NCBI GenBank assembly: GCA_947632685.1
Contig: CANRQD010000022.1
Coordinates: 1-13,880, forward strand
DNA length: 13,880 bases
Reading direction: 5' to 3'
Origin: an uncultured Bacilli bacterium
GTDB taxonomy: Bacteria > Bacillota_I > Bacilli_A > RF39 > UBA660
How positions within the stretch are numbered: the stretch's first letter is position 1; each line of letters begins with the position of its first letter. The notes under the pieces are model-generated. The model made no database searches and had not been told where the DNA came from. It was given only the letters and a program-made list of their open reading frames with translations. The position numbers and the translations under genes are program-made. Below are positions 1 to 7,146 of the stretch, piece after piece.

Positions 1-416
1 TTTTCTGCTGGTTTTGTTGATGATTTCTCTTTTCCATCTGCTCCTACTAATACTGAATAGTATATATATTTTCCTGCCCCTGTTTTCTTTACGTAGGCTT
101 TACTCTTTTGATAATCATATTCCTTTTTTCTATAGTCTACTACTTTATCTATATAGTTTTGATCTATTAATGTTTGTAATGTTACTTCATTTACTTCTAA
201 TAATTTTAATTTTGTTAGCGTTGTTCTATTATCTTGATAATATGCTTGTGCTGCCGTTGTTATTAATTCATTTTGTTTATTATCATATTCTACATGTGAC
301 TTTTCTTGCGTTCTTGATACTGATACTATTGCCACACTTGATAATAATCCTAATATTACTACTGCCACTAATACCTCTACTAATGTAAATCCCTTATTAT
401 TTTTTATCTTTTTCAT
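1..416 (-). CDS. Type IV pilin-like prepilin, 3' end outside window
   Basis: A reading frame of 138 codons starts at 416 and runs off the left edge. The N-terminus is a class III signal: six polar residues after Met (several Lys), then K8-G9-F10-T11-L12-V13-E14, followed by a hydrophobic helix to about residue 32. Cleavage after G9 would give mature Phe1 and Glu5, the conserved residues of type IV pilins and competence or type II secretion pseudopilins. Prepilin peptidase would cut and methylate it, and it would assemble through the N-terminal helix at the membrane. After the helix comes a polar region rich in Lys, Tyr and Gln (residues 36-138) with no Cys, which I cannot assign. An AGGTGA ribosome binding site (421-426) lies 4 bases before the ATG. 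It is divergent from the response regulator. Whether it is a major or minor pilin, or a ComG-type competence pseudopilin, cannot be decided from one gene. Confidence 0.85.
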   Translation of the reverse strand, partial: MKKIKNNKGFTLVEVLVAVVILGLLSSVAIVSVSRTQEKSHVEYDNKQNELITTAAQAYYQDNRTTLTKLKLLEVNEVTLQTLIDQNYIDKVVDYRKKEYDYQKSKAYVKKTGAGKYIYYSVLVGADGKEKSSTKPAE

Positions 417-431
417 ACTATCACCTATCTT

Positions 432-465
432 AATATTAACATAATTTTATATTTTTGTTAATATT
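432..465. repeat. 9-bp inverted repeat in the divergent intergenic region
   Basis: AATATTAAC (432-440) and GTTAATATT (457-465) are exact reverse complements separated by 16 bp. The repeat lies between the pilin-like gene and the response regulator gene, overlapping the putative minus-strand promoter and just upstream of the plus-strand one. It could be an operator for a dimeric regulator, or chance in A+T-rich DNA. Confidence 0.4.
433..461 (-). promoter_or_regulatory. Possible promoter of the pilin-like gene
   Basis: On the minus strand TTAACA (456-461) is followed after 17 bp by TAATAT (433-438), about 17 bases upstream of the start codon. The match is moderate in a very A+T-rich background, so this is a suggestion only. 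Confidence 0.35.
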
Positions 466-466
466 T

Positions 467-496
467 TTCACTTATTCTACACATTTTTTGTATAAT
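467..496 (+). promoter_or_regulatory. Promoter of the two-component system
   Basis: A perfect TATAAT at 491-496 lies 24 bases before the response regulator ATG. The best -35 is a weak TTCACT at 467-472 with an 18-bp spacer. A perfect -10 with a poor -35 suggests a promoter that depends on an activator or is moderately weak. Confidence 0.6.
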
Positions 497-520
497 ATAG
501 TTATTAGGGAGGAATTTCAA

Positions 521-1189
521 ATGAAAATATTAATAGTAGATGATGAAAAAATGATTCGTGAAGTAATAAAAGAATACTGTTTAGAAGAAAATTACGATAT
601 AGCTGAATCATCAAATGGAAAAGATGCATTAAATAAACTATTATATAATAATTATGATTTATTAATATTAGATATAATGATGCCAGAAATGGATGGCTTT
701 ACATTACTTAAAAATATTCCAAAAGATAAAAGAATTCCAACTATTGTATTATCAGCACGAGGTGATGAATACGATAAGTTAAATGGATTTGATTTAGGAA
801 TAGATGACTATATAACTAAACCATTCTCACCAAAAGAGTTAATAGCCAGAATTAAAGCTATCGCAAATCGTACAATGAAAAACTTACCTACTCTTTACAA
901 ATATAGAAGTTTAGAAATAAATTTTTCCGCTCATACCCTTAAAATTGATAATAAATCTATAAATATAACTCCAAAAGAATTTGAAATTCTAACCTACTTA
1001 ATTGAAAATAAAAATATTGCTATCTCTAGAGAACAACTATTAGAAAAAATCTGGGGATATGATTATTTTGGTGATGATAGAACAATAGATACCCATATAA
1101 AAATGCTTAGAAATAATTTAAGAATATATAGAAATTTAATTAAAACAATTAGAGGTATTGGATATAAATTTAGTGATGAAGAAGAATAG
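521..1189 (+). CDS. OmpR/PhoB-family response regulator
   Basis: A 222-residue DNA-binding response regulator that would be phosphorylated by the downstream kinase. The receiver domain is residues 1-118: acidic pair D8-D9, phospho-acceptor D51 in the LILDIMMPEMDG segment, switch Ser78 and conserved Lys100 followed by Pro101. The C-terminal winged helix (about 125-217) carries the typical ITPKEFEIL start, an REQLLEKIWG helix and the recognition-helix signature RTIDTHIKMLRNNL, ending in a GIGYKF wing. All catalytic and switch residues are present and the length is normal for the family. The start is set at 521 because AGGGAGG (506-512) lies 8 bases upstream; the open frame extends back to an ATG at 455 but that adds a non-conserved segment and lacks a ribosome binding site. 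The last codons overlap the kinase gene by 14 bases. The target genes are unknown; the divergent pilin-like gene is one candidate. Confidence 0.95.
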   Translation: MKILIVDDEKMIREVIKEYCLEENYDIAESSNGKDALNKLLYNNYDLLILDIMMPEMDGFTLLKNIPKDKRIPTIVLSARGDEYDKLNGFDLGIDDYITKPFSPKELIARIKAIANRTMKNLPTLYKYRSLEINFSAHTLKIDNKSINITPKEFEILTYLIENKNIAISREQLLEKIWGYDYFGDDRTIDTHIKMLRNNLRIYRNLIKTIRGIGYKFSDEEE

Positions 1190-2564
1190 TTTAAATATAG
1201 AAATATGGAAATATTTAATATTATTTTCTATATTAATTTTAGTATTTTTATGGACATTTCAAGTATTATTTCTAAATAAATATTATAGATGGGAAAAAAT
1301 AAAAGATTTATATGAAGTAGCAGATAAAATATCTAAAAGTAAAAACATTGATAAATTAAAAAATGTCATAAATAACGCTGCTTATAATAAAAATATATGT
1401 GTTGAAATAACAGATACCAATTCATCAATATATTCCAGTAAATATAAATCAACAGGATGTTTAATTGAAGATGAGGTAAAAATAGATTATAAAACAGATT
1501 TTATATTAGGTAATAATTCTTCTACTACATATGAAATAGTTAATCCAAGGTATAAAAATAAAACCTTAGTTTATGCATTAAAATTAAATAATTCTGATAG
1601 TGATTTATATGCATTTATAAATACATCTTTAGAGCCGATTGACTCAACAGTACTAATTTTAAAAAATCAATTAATATATGTTACTATCATTGTTTTAATT
1701 TTATCTTTTGTAGTAGCTTATTTTATATCTAAACATATTTCTAAACCTATTGTAAAAATAAATAATTCTGCTAAAAAATTAGCTAATAAGGAATATAATA
1801 TAGAATTCTCACACAGTAAAATAGATGAAATTGATGAACTTGCTACTACTTTAAATTATGCGAAAAAAGAGCTTGAAAAGACTGATGAATTAAGAAGAGA
1901 TCTTATGGCAAATGTATCACATGATATGAAAACACCTCTTACCATGATTAAAGCATATGCAGAAATGTCCCGTGATTTAAATGGTAATGATAAACAAAAA
2001 AGAGATAAAAATATGAATATTATTATAGAAGAAGTAGATAGACTAACAATCCTTGTAAATGATATTTTAACTCTATCTAAAGTTCAATCAAATATTGAAA
2101 CGTTAGAATATCAAGAATTTGATTTAGTAGAACTAATTAATAATATTTTAAAAAGATATAACATTTTAATAGAAAAAGAAGATTATAAATTTATTTTTAA
2201 AAATAAAAAACCAATTATAATTAATGCAGATAAAACAAAAATAGAACAAGTTATTTATAATTTAATAAATAATGCTATTAATTATACTGGAGATGATAAA
2301 AAAGTAACTATAAAAATAAAAGATATAGATAATAAAATCAGAGTTGAAATTATTGATACAGGTAAAGGTATTGATAATAAAGATATTCCCTATATTTGGG
2401 ATAAATATTACAAAAATAAGAAAAAGCATAAAAGAAATTTAATAGGAACAGGACTTGGTCTTTCTATTGTAAAATCTATTTTAGAACTTCATAATTATGA
2501 ATATGGGGTTAATTCTATAAAAGATAAAGGTACTACTTTCTTTTTTGAAATAAAAAAGAATTAG
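1176..2564 (+). CDS. Membrane sensor histidine kinase (HisKA, HAMP)
   Basis: A 462-residue sensor kinase, partner of the upstream regulator. Order of parts: membrane helix about 13-33; extracytoplasmic sensor region about 34-165 with no family I recognise; second membrane helix about 167-185; HAMP linker about 186-240 (ISKPI start); HisKA with phospho-acceptor His249 in NVSHDMKTPL; ATP-binding domain with N box around Asn362/Asn366, G1 box DTGKG (394-398) and G2 box GTGLGLS (424-430). All catalytic motifs are intact. I place the start at ATG 1176, inside the end of the regulator gene; there is no good ribosome binding site, so translation is probably coupled to the regulator. A TTG at 1158 in frame is less likely. 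The fold resembles kinases next to VanR/PhoP-type regulators, but the signal sensed cannot be inferred. Confidence 0.95.
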   Translation: MKKNSLNIEIWKYLILFSILILVFLWTFQVLFLNKYYRWEKIKDLYEVADKISKSKNIDKLKNVINNAAYNKNICVEITDTNSSIYSSKYKSTGCLIEDEVKIDYKTDFILGNNSSTTYEIVNPRYKNKTLVYALKLNNSDSDLYAFINTSLEPIDSTVLILKNQLIYVTIIVLILSFVVAYFISKHISKPIVKINNSAKKLANKEYNIEFSHSKIDEIDELATTLNYAKKELEKTDELRRDLMANVSHDMKTPLTMIKAYAEMSRDLNGNDKQKRDKNMNIIIEEVDRLTILVNDILTLSKVQSNIETLEYQEFDLVELINNILKRYNILIEKEDYKFIFKNKKPIIINADKTKIEQVIYNLINNAINYTGDDKKVTIKIKDIDNKIRVEIIDTGKGIDNKDIPYIWDKYYKNKKKHKRNLIGTGLGLSIVKSILELHNYEYGVNSIKDKGTTFFFEIKKN

Positions 2565-2584
2565 TATCTTTTTTATACTAATTC
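2551..2584 (-). terminator. Terminator at the convergent gene ends
   Basis: GAATTAGTAT (2558-2567) and ATACTAATTC (2575-2584) form a perfect 10-bp stem with a 7-base loop. Read on the minus strand it is followed by six T (2552-2557), so it works best as the terminator of the 89-residue gene. On the plus strand no U tract follows, although the hairpin covers the end of the kinase transcript. Both stop codons (2562-2564 plus, 2578-2580 minus) lie inside the hairpin. Confidence 0.8.
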
Positions 2585-2847
2585 TCATCCATACTTTCTA
2601 CTAGACTATCAATATATGCTTTATTTTGTGAATCTATAAATTTTGGTAATAACTTTTGAATTAATTTTTTATCATCTATAACTATTACTGAATGATTAAG
2701 AATATTTTCATAACAACATTTTATATTAGCATAGTTATTAATATCTACTAAGAAAAAATATGTTTTATTATCATATATAGTTTTACCTGCTACTAAGTAT
2801 GAAATATCATCACTTAAAGTTATTTTATCATTAACATTAATATTCAT
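2578..2847 (-). CDS. Conserved-looking small protein of unknown function
   Basis: An 89-residue soluble protein I do not recognise. No signal peptide or membrane segment is visible. The sequence alternates short hydrophobic strands with polar turns (residues 15-60 look beta-rich), includes an adjacent Cys pair (C44-C45), and ends in a charged helix. It starts 5 bases after the stop codon of the upstream membrane protein gene and has no clear ribosome binding site of its own, so translational coupling is likely. The two genes form a bicistronic unit from the promoter at 3275-3303 to the hairpin at 2551-2584. A functional pairing with the membrane protein is inference from this layout only. Confidence 0.7.
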   Translation of the reverse strand: MNINVNDKITLSDDISYLVAGKTIYDNKTYFFLVDINNYANIKCCYENILNHSVIVIDDKKLIQKLLPKFIDSQNKAYIDSLVESMDEN

Positions 2848-2852
2848 AATTA

Positions 2853-3248
2853 TTAGTTTGTAGTATTATTTGTTTGTGAATTACTACTAGCAAAGCCCCT
2901 CCTATTTATATATCTAATTGAATTATATAATTCTTTAGCTTTCTTTATAACTTTTGGTTGTTCGTGATACATTTTATATTCCTCATAAGTTATACTAGAT
3001 TTTTCTATAGCAAGTTGTTCTTTAGTTTTCTTAATTGCATCTTTTGCATAATTATATCCAAGCTTTTTATATATTGTAGCAATTGCAAAACAAAAGATTG
3101 AACAACCTAAACTAACTGGTGCTAAAACTGCACCTGTCCATATTGAAGCAGCACAAGTAGCAATAGTAAAATATTTAAATCCGTTCATTGCCCTTTTTTC
3201 AAAAGATAATTGTTCAATTTTCTTTACAGTTAATTCTTTATCATTCAT
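2853..3248 (-). CDS. Small membrane protein with a helical hairpin, unknown function
   Basis: A 131-residue protein. Residues 1-23 are charged and cytoplasmic-looking, residues about 24-60 form one long hydrophobic stretch broken around Ala42-Pro43, compatible with a two-helix membrane hairpin, and the rest (61-131) is highly charged and helical, ending in a Ser/Asn/Thr-rich tail. There is no signal peptidase site. I place the start at 3248 because AAGGAGA lies 7 bases upstream; an in-frame ATG at 3257 overlaps that ribosome binding site and cannot use it. It is the first gene of a two-gene unit with the 89-residue protein. The hairpin plus charged helix architecture occurs in many unrelated small membrane proteins, so no function is proposed. 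Confidence 0.75.
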   Translation of the reverse strand: MNDKELTVKKIEQLSFEKRAMNGFKYFTIATCAASIWTGAVLAPVSLGCSIFCFAIATIYKKLGYNYAKDAIKKTKEQLAIEKSSITYEEYKMYHEQPKVIKKAKELYNSIRYINRRGFASSNSQTNNTTN

Positions 3249-3274
3249 ATATAACATCTCCTTAAATTGTACAT

Positions 3275-3303
3275 ATTATACTATAAATTTAGAAATTTGT
3301 CAA
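3275..3303 (-). promoter_or_regulatory. Strong sigma-A-type promoter of the two-gene unknown unit
   Basis: Minus strand TTGACA (3298-3303) and TATAAT (3275-3280) with an exact 17-bp spacer: consensus at every position. The -35 box directly abuts the helD stop codon, and the start codon of the membrane protein gene is about 27 bases below the -10. Confidence 0.9.
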
Positions 3304-5334
3304 TTAATTGTATACGTATAACTCATGTTGTGCTCTAGTACAAGCAACGTATAATAGATTCTTTTCATTCTTTCTATAACTATTTTCCCTATTGTTATAT
3401 GCTATTACAGCATCAAATTCTAATCCTTTAGAAAGATATGCTGGTATAATTATTAACTCTTTAAAAAACTCTTTTGTTTTTTCTTCTACTAATGATATTT
3501 TTATATTATCTTTTAATAAATCATATACTTTATATGCTTCTTTATAATCTTTAGTTATAATAGCAATACTTTTATATTTACTTTTAAGGGTATTTATATC
3601 ATTTAATAAACTATCATTTAAATTAATATTGCCCTTTCTAAAGATAACTGGTTTATTAGCAGTTTTTCTTATAGCATTAACATGATTTAAATTTAGAATT
3701 TTATTAGTATAATTAATAATTTCTGGTGAAGAACGATATGTCTTTAATAATTCTAAATACTTAGTATCACCTTTAAATATATTTTCTAATTCTTTAAGTG
3801 ATTTATATCTATAATATGGATTTATATTTTGATTTATATCACCTAAAATAGTAAAATCAGCTCTTCTAAATATTTTTGATATTATAATATATTGTAATTT
3901 ATTATAGTCTTGTGCTTCATCAATAACAACTTGTTTTATATTACCTTCATATCTAAATCCTTCTAAATTACCTTTTATATATGCAAATAATAATGAATCT
4001 TCATAATTAATAGTATCTTTATTTATAAAACTATTTATTTCTAAATCAGTAAGTGTTACTCGACAATATTTACTCGTAAAAAACTCTTTATATATAGATT
4101 TATAATCTTTATAAAAATTAGATGCTTCTTTTATCATTTTTAAAAACGTAGGTTTCTTTTTTAAACTTCCTTTATAAAAAGTTTCACTTAATTTAGCAGC
4201 CATTTCATCTATTCTTTCAAATAATGGTAATTTGTTATATTTATATGTTAACATTTCATTTAATTCTTCCATAGTCATTAAATGATTTTTTGATTCAAGT
4301 ATATCATCTTCTATTTTTGCATTTTCAATATAGTCAGCTATAAAATTATCTAAATCATTAATAATAGCATCACTTTGCTTATATTTAATTAAATCTTTAT
4401 TAACGTTTTCATATGAGTAATATCTTGCTATAAAATCTGTATATGTTTCTACTTCTTTATACTCATTTAAAAAATAAGAAATATAATCATCAAATGTAGT
4501 TTGTAATGTATTATTTTCTCCTAATTCTGGTAATACATTAGATATATATTCAGTAAATATATTATTAGGTGAAAATATTAATATATTATTACTAGTTAAA
4601 TTTTTTATTTGATATAGTAAAAATGCAATTCTATGAAGCGCAACACTTGTTTTCCCACTTCCAGCAATACCTTGTACAATTAAATTTTTATCTTCTAAAT
4701 TTCTAATTACTAAATTTTGTTCTTGTTGTATTGTATTAACAATATTTTTCATTTTTTCATCAGATTCTTGTGCTAGAACTTCTTGTAAGACATCATCATC
4801 AATATTTAAAGAATTATCAAATACACTTATTAATTTATTATTTTTTATTTTATATTGTCTTTTTCTAAGTAAATTACCTTCAATAATACCAATAGGTGCC
4901 TTATAACTACATGGACCAATTTCATAATCATAAAAAAGACTACATATAGGGCTTCTCCAATCATATAAAATATTATTAGAATGATTATCTTTTAAATATG
5001 TTAACGAAATATAAATATTAAATATTTCTCCATCTTTATCTTCAAAAACAATTGATGCAAAATATGGATTATTTTTAATTCGTAAAAGTCTTTTTAAATA
5101 TATTTCTTCTTTATATATTTTATTAGCTTCTTCTTCTGTGGATGATTTAGCTTGTATTATATCACCACTATCAAAGGCAGAAGAATCACTCCATACTAAT
5201 TTTTTAAATTCTACTAATTCTTCAGTAGATATATGAACTTCTTTAGTTAATTTATCTATATGATCATTAAGTAATTTTGATACTTTTGCTAATATTCTTT
5301 TTTCTTTTTCTATCTCTTTATCACTAATAGCCAT
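3304..5334 (-). CDS. helD: HelD-type superfamily 1 helicase (RNA polymerase recycling)
   Basis: A 676-residue UvrD/Rep-like superfamily 1 ATPase of the HelD group, which in Firmicutes binds core RNA polymerase and dissociates stalled or post-termination complexes using ATP. Residues 1-80 form a charged helical arm like the one that enters the polymerase secondary channel. The DWRSPI segment (125-130) and the GPCSYKAPIG / IEGNLLRKRQYKI region (140-163) are characteristic of HelD and separate it from UvrD and PcrA. Motor motifs: Walker A GIAGSGKT (222-229), Walker B VVIDEAQD (469-476), motif III FTILGDINQN (494-503), motif IV TYRSSPEI (532-539), motif VI YVACTRAQHELYV (662-674). It is shorter than the 774-residue Bacillus protein. 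The start at 5334 follows an AAGGAG; an in-frame ATG at 5373 lies upstream of it and is unlikely. It is separated from frr by a terminator. Confidence 0.92.
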   Translation of the reverse strand: MAISDKEIEKEKRILAKVSKLLNDHIDKLTKEVHISTEELVEFKKLVWSDSSAFDSGDIIQAKSSTEEEANKIYKEEIYLKRLLRIKNNPYFASIVFEDKDGEIFNIYISLTYLKDNHSNNILYDWRSPICSLFYDYEIGPCSYKAPIGIIEGNLLRKRQYKIKNNKLISVFDNSLNIDDDVLQEVLAQESDEKMKNIVNTIQQEQNLVIRNLEDKNLIVQGIAGSGKTSVALHRIAFLLYQIKNLTSNNILIFSPNNIFTEYISNVLPELGENNTLQTTFDDYISYFLNEYKEVETYTDFIARYYSYENVNKDLIKYKQSDAIINDLDNFIADYIENAKIEDDILESKNHLMTMEELNEMLTYKYNKLPLFERIDEMAAKLSETFYKGSLKKKPTFLKMIKEASNFYKDYKSIYKEFFTSKYCRVTLTDLEINSFINKDTINYEDSLLFAYIKGNLEGFRYEGNIKQVVIDEAQDYNKLQYIIISKIFRRADFTILGDINQNINPYYRYKSLKELENIFKGDTKYLELLKTYRSSPEIINYTNKILNLNHVNAIRKTANKPVIFRKGNINLNDSLLNDINTLKSKYKSIAIITKDYKEAYKVYDLLKDNIKISLVEEKTKEFFKELIIIPAYLSKGLEFDAVIAYNNRENSYRKNEKNLLYVACTRAQHELYVYN

Positions 5335-5363
5335 ATTATTCTCCTTGTATTCTACTTTCTTAT

Positions 5364-5392
5364 AAAATATCATACTTTTTTAAATCTTTCAA
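5364..5392 (-). promoter_or_regulatory. Possible helD promoter
   Basis: Minus strand TTGAAA (5387-5392), 17-bp spacer, TATTTT (5364-5369), 29 bases above the chosen start. The match is imperfect, but a terminator upstream means helD needs a promoter in this interval. Confidence 0.45.
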
Positions 5393-5397
5393 TTTAC

Positions 5398-5418
5398 TTT
5401 ACATTACTTTAATGTAAA
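5398..5418. repeat. 8-bp inverted repeat upstream of the helD promoter
   Basis: TTTACATT (5398-5405) and AATGTAAA (5411-5418) are exact reverse complements around a 5-base spacer. The repeat lies 5 bp upstream of the proposed helD -35 box, where a regulator could bind. No U tract follows on either strand, so it is not a terminator. Confidence 0.45.
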
Positions 5419-5437
5419 ACATATAAATTTTTAGTAA

Positions 5438-5473
5438 TATAAAAAATCAATATGAATAATTCTATATTGATTT
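5438..5473 (-). terminator. Terminator after frr
   Basis: AAATCAATAT (5444-5453) and ATATTGATTT (5464-5473) pair in a 10-bp stem with a 10-base loop. On the minus strand a run of T (pairing side A 5441-5446) follows directly. It lies 34 bases past the frr stop codon. Confidence 0.75.
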
Positions 5474-5506
5474 CTTATTTATTTATTATTTTTATCTTTT
5501 TCTAAA

Positions 5507-6052
5507 TTATACAGTAAGTAATTCGTTTTCTTTTTGTTTTAAAATTGTATCAATTTTTTTATTATATTCATTTACTAAATTTTGAATTTCTTTTTCCAAT
5601 TCTTTTTGTTCATCCTCTGGTAATTCTTGTTTTTTGGCTTTATCTATACCATCATGTCTAACATTTCTAATTGAAACTTTAGCATCTTCGGCAATTGCTT
5701 TTACTTGTTTTATTAATTCTTTTCTTCTATCTTCAGTTAATGCTGGAATAACAATTCTAATTGATTCACCATCATTATTTGGTGTATATCCTAAGTTAGA
5801 CTCAAATATAGCTTTTTCTATATCTTTTAGGCAACTTTTATCAAATGGTTTTATTAATAATTGTGTTGCTTCTGGAACAGAAATTGTAGCTAATTGTTTT
5901 AAAGGGGTTAAAGTACCATAATAATCAATAGAAATACCATCCAAACTTGAAGGATTTGCACGTCCTGCTCTTACTGTTTTTAGTCTTGATTCATAGGAAT
6001 CTATTGACTTATCCATTTTTTCTTTTATTTCATCAATAATTGTATTATTCAT
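5507..6052 (-). CDS. frr: Ribosome recycling factor
   Basis: A 181-residue ribosome recycling factor, which splits post-termination 70S ribosomes together with EF-G. The conserved N-terminal block K25-T-V-R-A-G-R-A-N-P34, the YYGTLTPLKQLATISVPEA region (44-62), the central DGESIRIVIPALTEDRR segment and the C-terminal KVSIRNVRHDG plus the long charged helix are all present. Length is normal (about 185). I place the start at 6052, 8 bases after AAGGAG; an ATG two codons upstream is too close to that site. In most bacteria frr follows pyrH; here a membrane protein of unknown function lies upstream, with a hairpin between, so frr is probably transcribed from its own promoter and ends at the hairpin 5438-5473. 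Confidence 0.97.
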   Translation of the reverse strand: MNNTIIDEIKEKMDKSIDSYESRLKTVRAGRANPSSLDGISIDYYGTLTPLKQLATISVPEATQLLIKPFDKSCLKDIEKAIFESNLGYTPNNDGESIRIVIPALTEDRRKELIKQVKAIAEDAKVSIRNVRHDGIDKAKKQELPEDEQKELEKEIQNLVNEYNKKIDTILKQKENELLTV

Positions 6053-6073
6053 TTTCATCTCTCCTTAATAATA

Positions 6074-6084
6074 ATTATATTATA
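6074..6084 (-). promoter_or_regulatory. Possible frr promoter (-10 region)
   Basis: Two overlapping TATAAT hexamers on the minus strand (6074-6079 and 6079-6084) lie about 22-27 bases above the frr start. No convincing -35 hexamer is seen, as the expected position falls in the T run of the upstream terminator. Confidence 0.35.
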
Positions 6085-6100
6085 AATATTTTAATTAATA

Positions 6101-6127
6101 AAGAAAAAGTAGTAATTATTCTACTTT
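6101..6127 (-). terminator. Terminator overlapping the stop codon of the membrane protein gene
   Basis: On the minus strand AAAGTAG, 8-base loop, CTACTTT forms a 7-bp stem (6106-6112 with 6121-6127) followed by TTTTTCTTT-type sequence. The gene's TAG stop (6121-6123) is within the stem. A+T-rich and probably weak. Confidence 0.55.
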
Positions 6128-7059
6128 ATTAATTCTATACTTACTAAATAATAATTATTATTTTCATTGTCATAATTAAATGTATATTTATATTGATTAA
6201 GTTTTTTATAATCTTTATCAATATCAAATGTTGTTGCATCTACATTATCTAATTTATCTTCTCCTAAATCATCTAAATCCTTATTATATTTTTTATAAAC
6301 CGTATCATTACTATTATTTACTATAGCAATAGCAACATTAATTTCAAGAGTTTTATCATCTGTAAATACACTTTTTACAATTTTTCTTTTCATTTCAATA
6401 GATGATGCACCACCACAACCTGATGATTCTTCACGAGTATAATATTTATCTACATTACTATATTTGTATTTAGTACATCCAACTGTAAAATCTTCATTCT
6501 CAAGTTCTATTTGATTTCCAAAAAGCATATTAGTCGAATTTTCTAATTCTTCGCTTGAAAAATTACCAAGAGTTAAATCTCTTTTAATATTAGATGCCGC
6601 TAAAAGTCTTATATAATCTTCATCTATTTCATCAACAGTTATTTTATCTTTGCTATATAAATAATCATATATTTCTACTTCAGAAATTATAGAAAAGTCA
6701 TATCTACTAATTAATGATTTTGCAAAGATTCCCTCAGGATTAATTTCTTCTTTTATATCAGTATTTTTTTGATTTGTTTCTAATTTTTTTGTAGATTTAA
6801 TTTCTTTAACATTTTGAACACTAAAAAAATAATAACTGCCTCCTGCACCTACAATAAGAGATAAAATAATTGCAATTATTAAGCCACCAATATTGTTTTT
6901 TTTATTTTTAGATTCATTAAAATCATCATTTTTATCATCGTTTTTATTATCTATAGGTTTAAGTTCTTCTATATCACTATCCTCAGCAATAGCAGATTTT
7001 TGTCCAACTTCTGCAATAAAAGTTTGACTCATATCTTCTTCTTTATTCTTTTTTTTCAT
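6121..7059 (-). CDS. Single-span membrane protein of unknown function
   Basis: A 312-residue protein. The cytoplasmic N-terminus (1-56) is highly charged with an Asp/Asn/Lys-rich low-complexity stretch (about 36-56). One membrane helix, residues about 57-79, contains a GAGG motif and ends in aromatic residues. The external part has a charged linker (80-108), a mixed region with short helices (109-180), and a C-terminal domain (190-312) with a Cys pair (C195, C215) that could form a disulfide and a final beta-rich stretch resembling NTF2-like or lipoprotein-associated folds; that last comparison is a guess. I set the start at 7059 (ATG) with AAAGGTG 6 bases upstream; a GTG at 7068 lies within that site. 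It has its own promoter (7087-7115) and terminator. It occupies a position usually held by pyrH between tsf and frr. Confidence 0.8.
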   Translation of the reverse strand: MKKKNKEEDMSQTFIAEVGQKSAIAEDSDIEELKPIDNKNDDKNDDFNESKNKKNNIGGLIIAIILSLIVGAGGSYYFFSVQNVKEIKSTKKLETNQKNTDIKEEINPEGIFAKSLISRYDFSIISEVEIYDYLYSKDKITVDEIDEDYIRLLAASNIKRDLTLGNFSSEELENSTNMLFGNQIELENEDFTVGCTKYKYSNVDKYYTREESSGCGGASSIEMKRKIVKSVFTDDKTLEINVAIAIVNNSNDTVYKKYNKDLDDLGEDKLDNVDATTFDIDKDYKKLNQYKYTFNYDNENNNYYLVSIELIK

Positions 7060-7086
7060 TTTACACACCTTTCCTACTATAAGTAT

Positions 7087-7115
7087 ATTTTATAATAACT
7101 TTAATTTAATGTAAA
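7087..7115 (-). promoter_or_regulatory. Promoter of the single-span membrane protein gene
   Basis: Minus strand TTTACA (7110-7115), 17-bp spacer, TAAAAT (7087-7092). It begins immediately after the T run of the preceding terminator, a compact terminator-promoter junction. Confidence 0.6.
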
Positions 7116-7146
7116 GAAAAAAGTGTCTACGTACAGTTAGAACACT
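7116..7146 (-). terminator. Terminator overlapping the 3' end of the lipoprotein gene
   Basis: On the minus strand AGTGT-T-CTA pairs with TAGACACT (7138-7146 with 7122-7129) in an 8-bp stem with one bulged base and an 8-base loop, followed by six T. The stop codon (7127-7129) and the last four codons are part of the hairpin. Confidence 0.75.

Noticed and set aside
14..388. Plus-strand open frame of 124 codons, almost entirely Leu, Ile, Phe and Tyr
   Set aside because: It is the reverse of the pilin-like gene, has no ribosome binding site and has a composition expected from the complement of an A-rich coding strand.
455..520. 22-residue N-terminal extension of the response regulator
   Set aside because: The AGGGAGG site and the canonical MKILIVDDE start both point to 521; the extension would begin before the promoter's -10 box.
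5634..5921. Plus-strand open frame of 95 codons
   Set aside because: It lies wholly inside frr on the opposite strand, and frr is a clear conserved gene.
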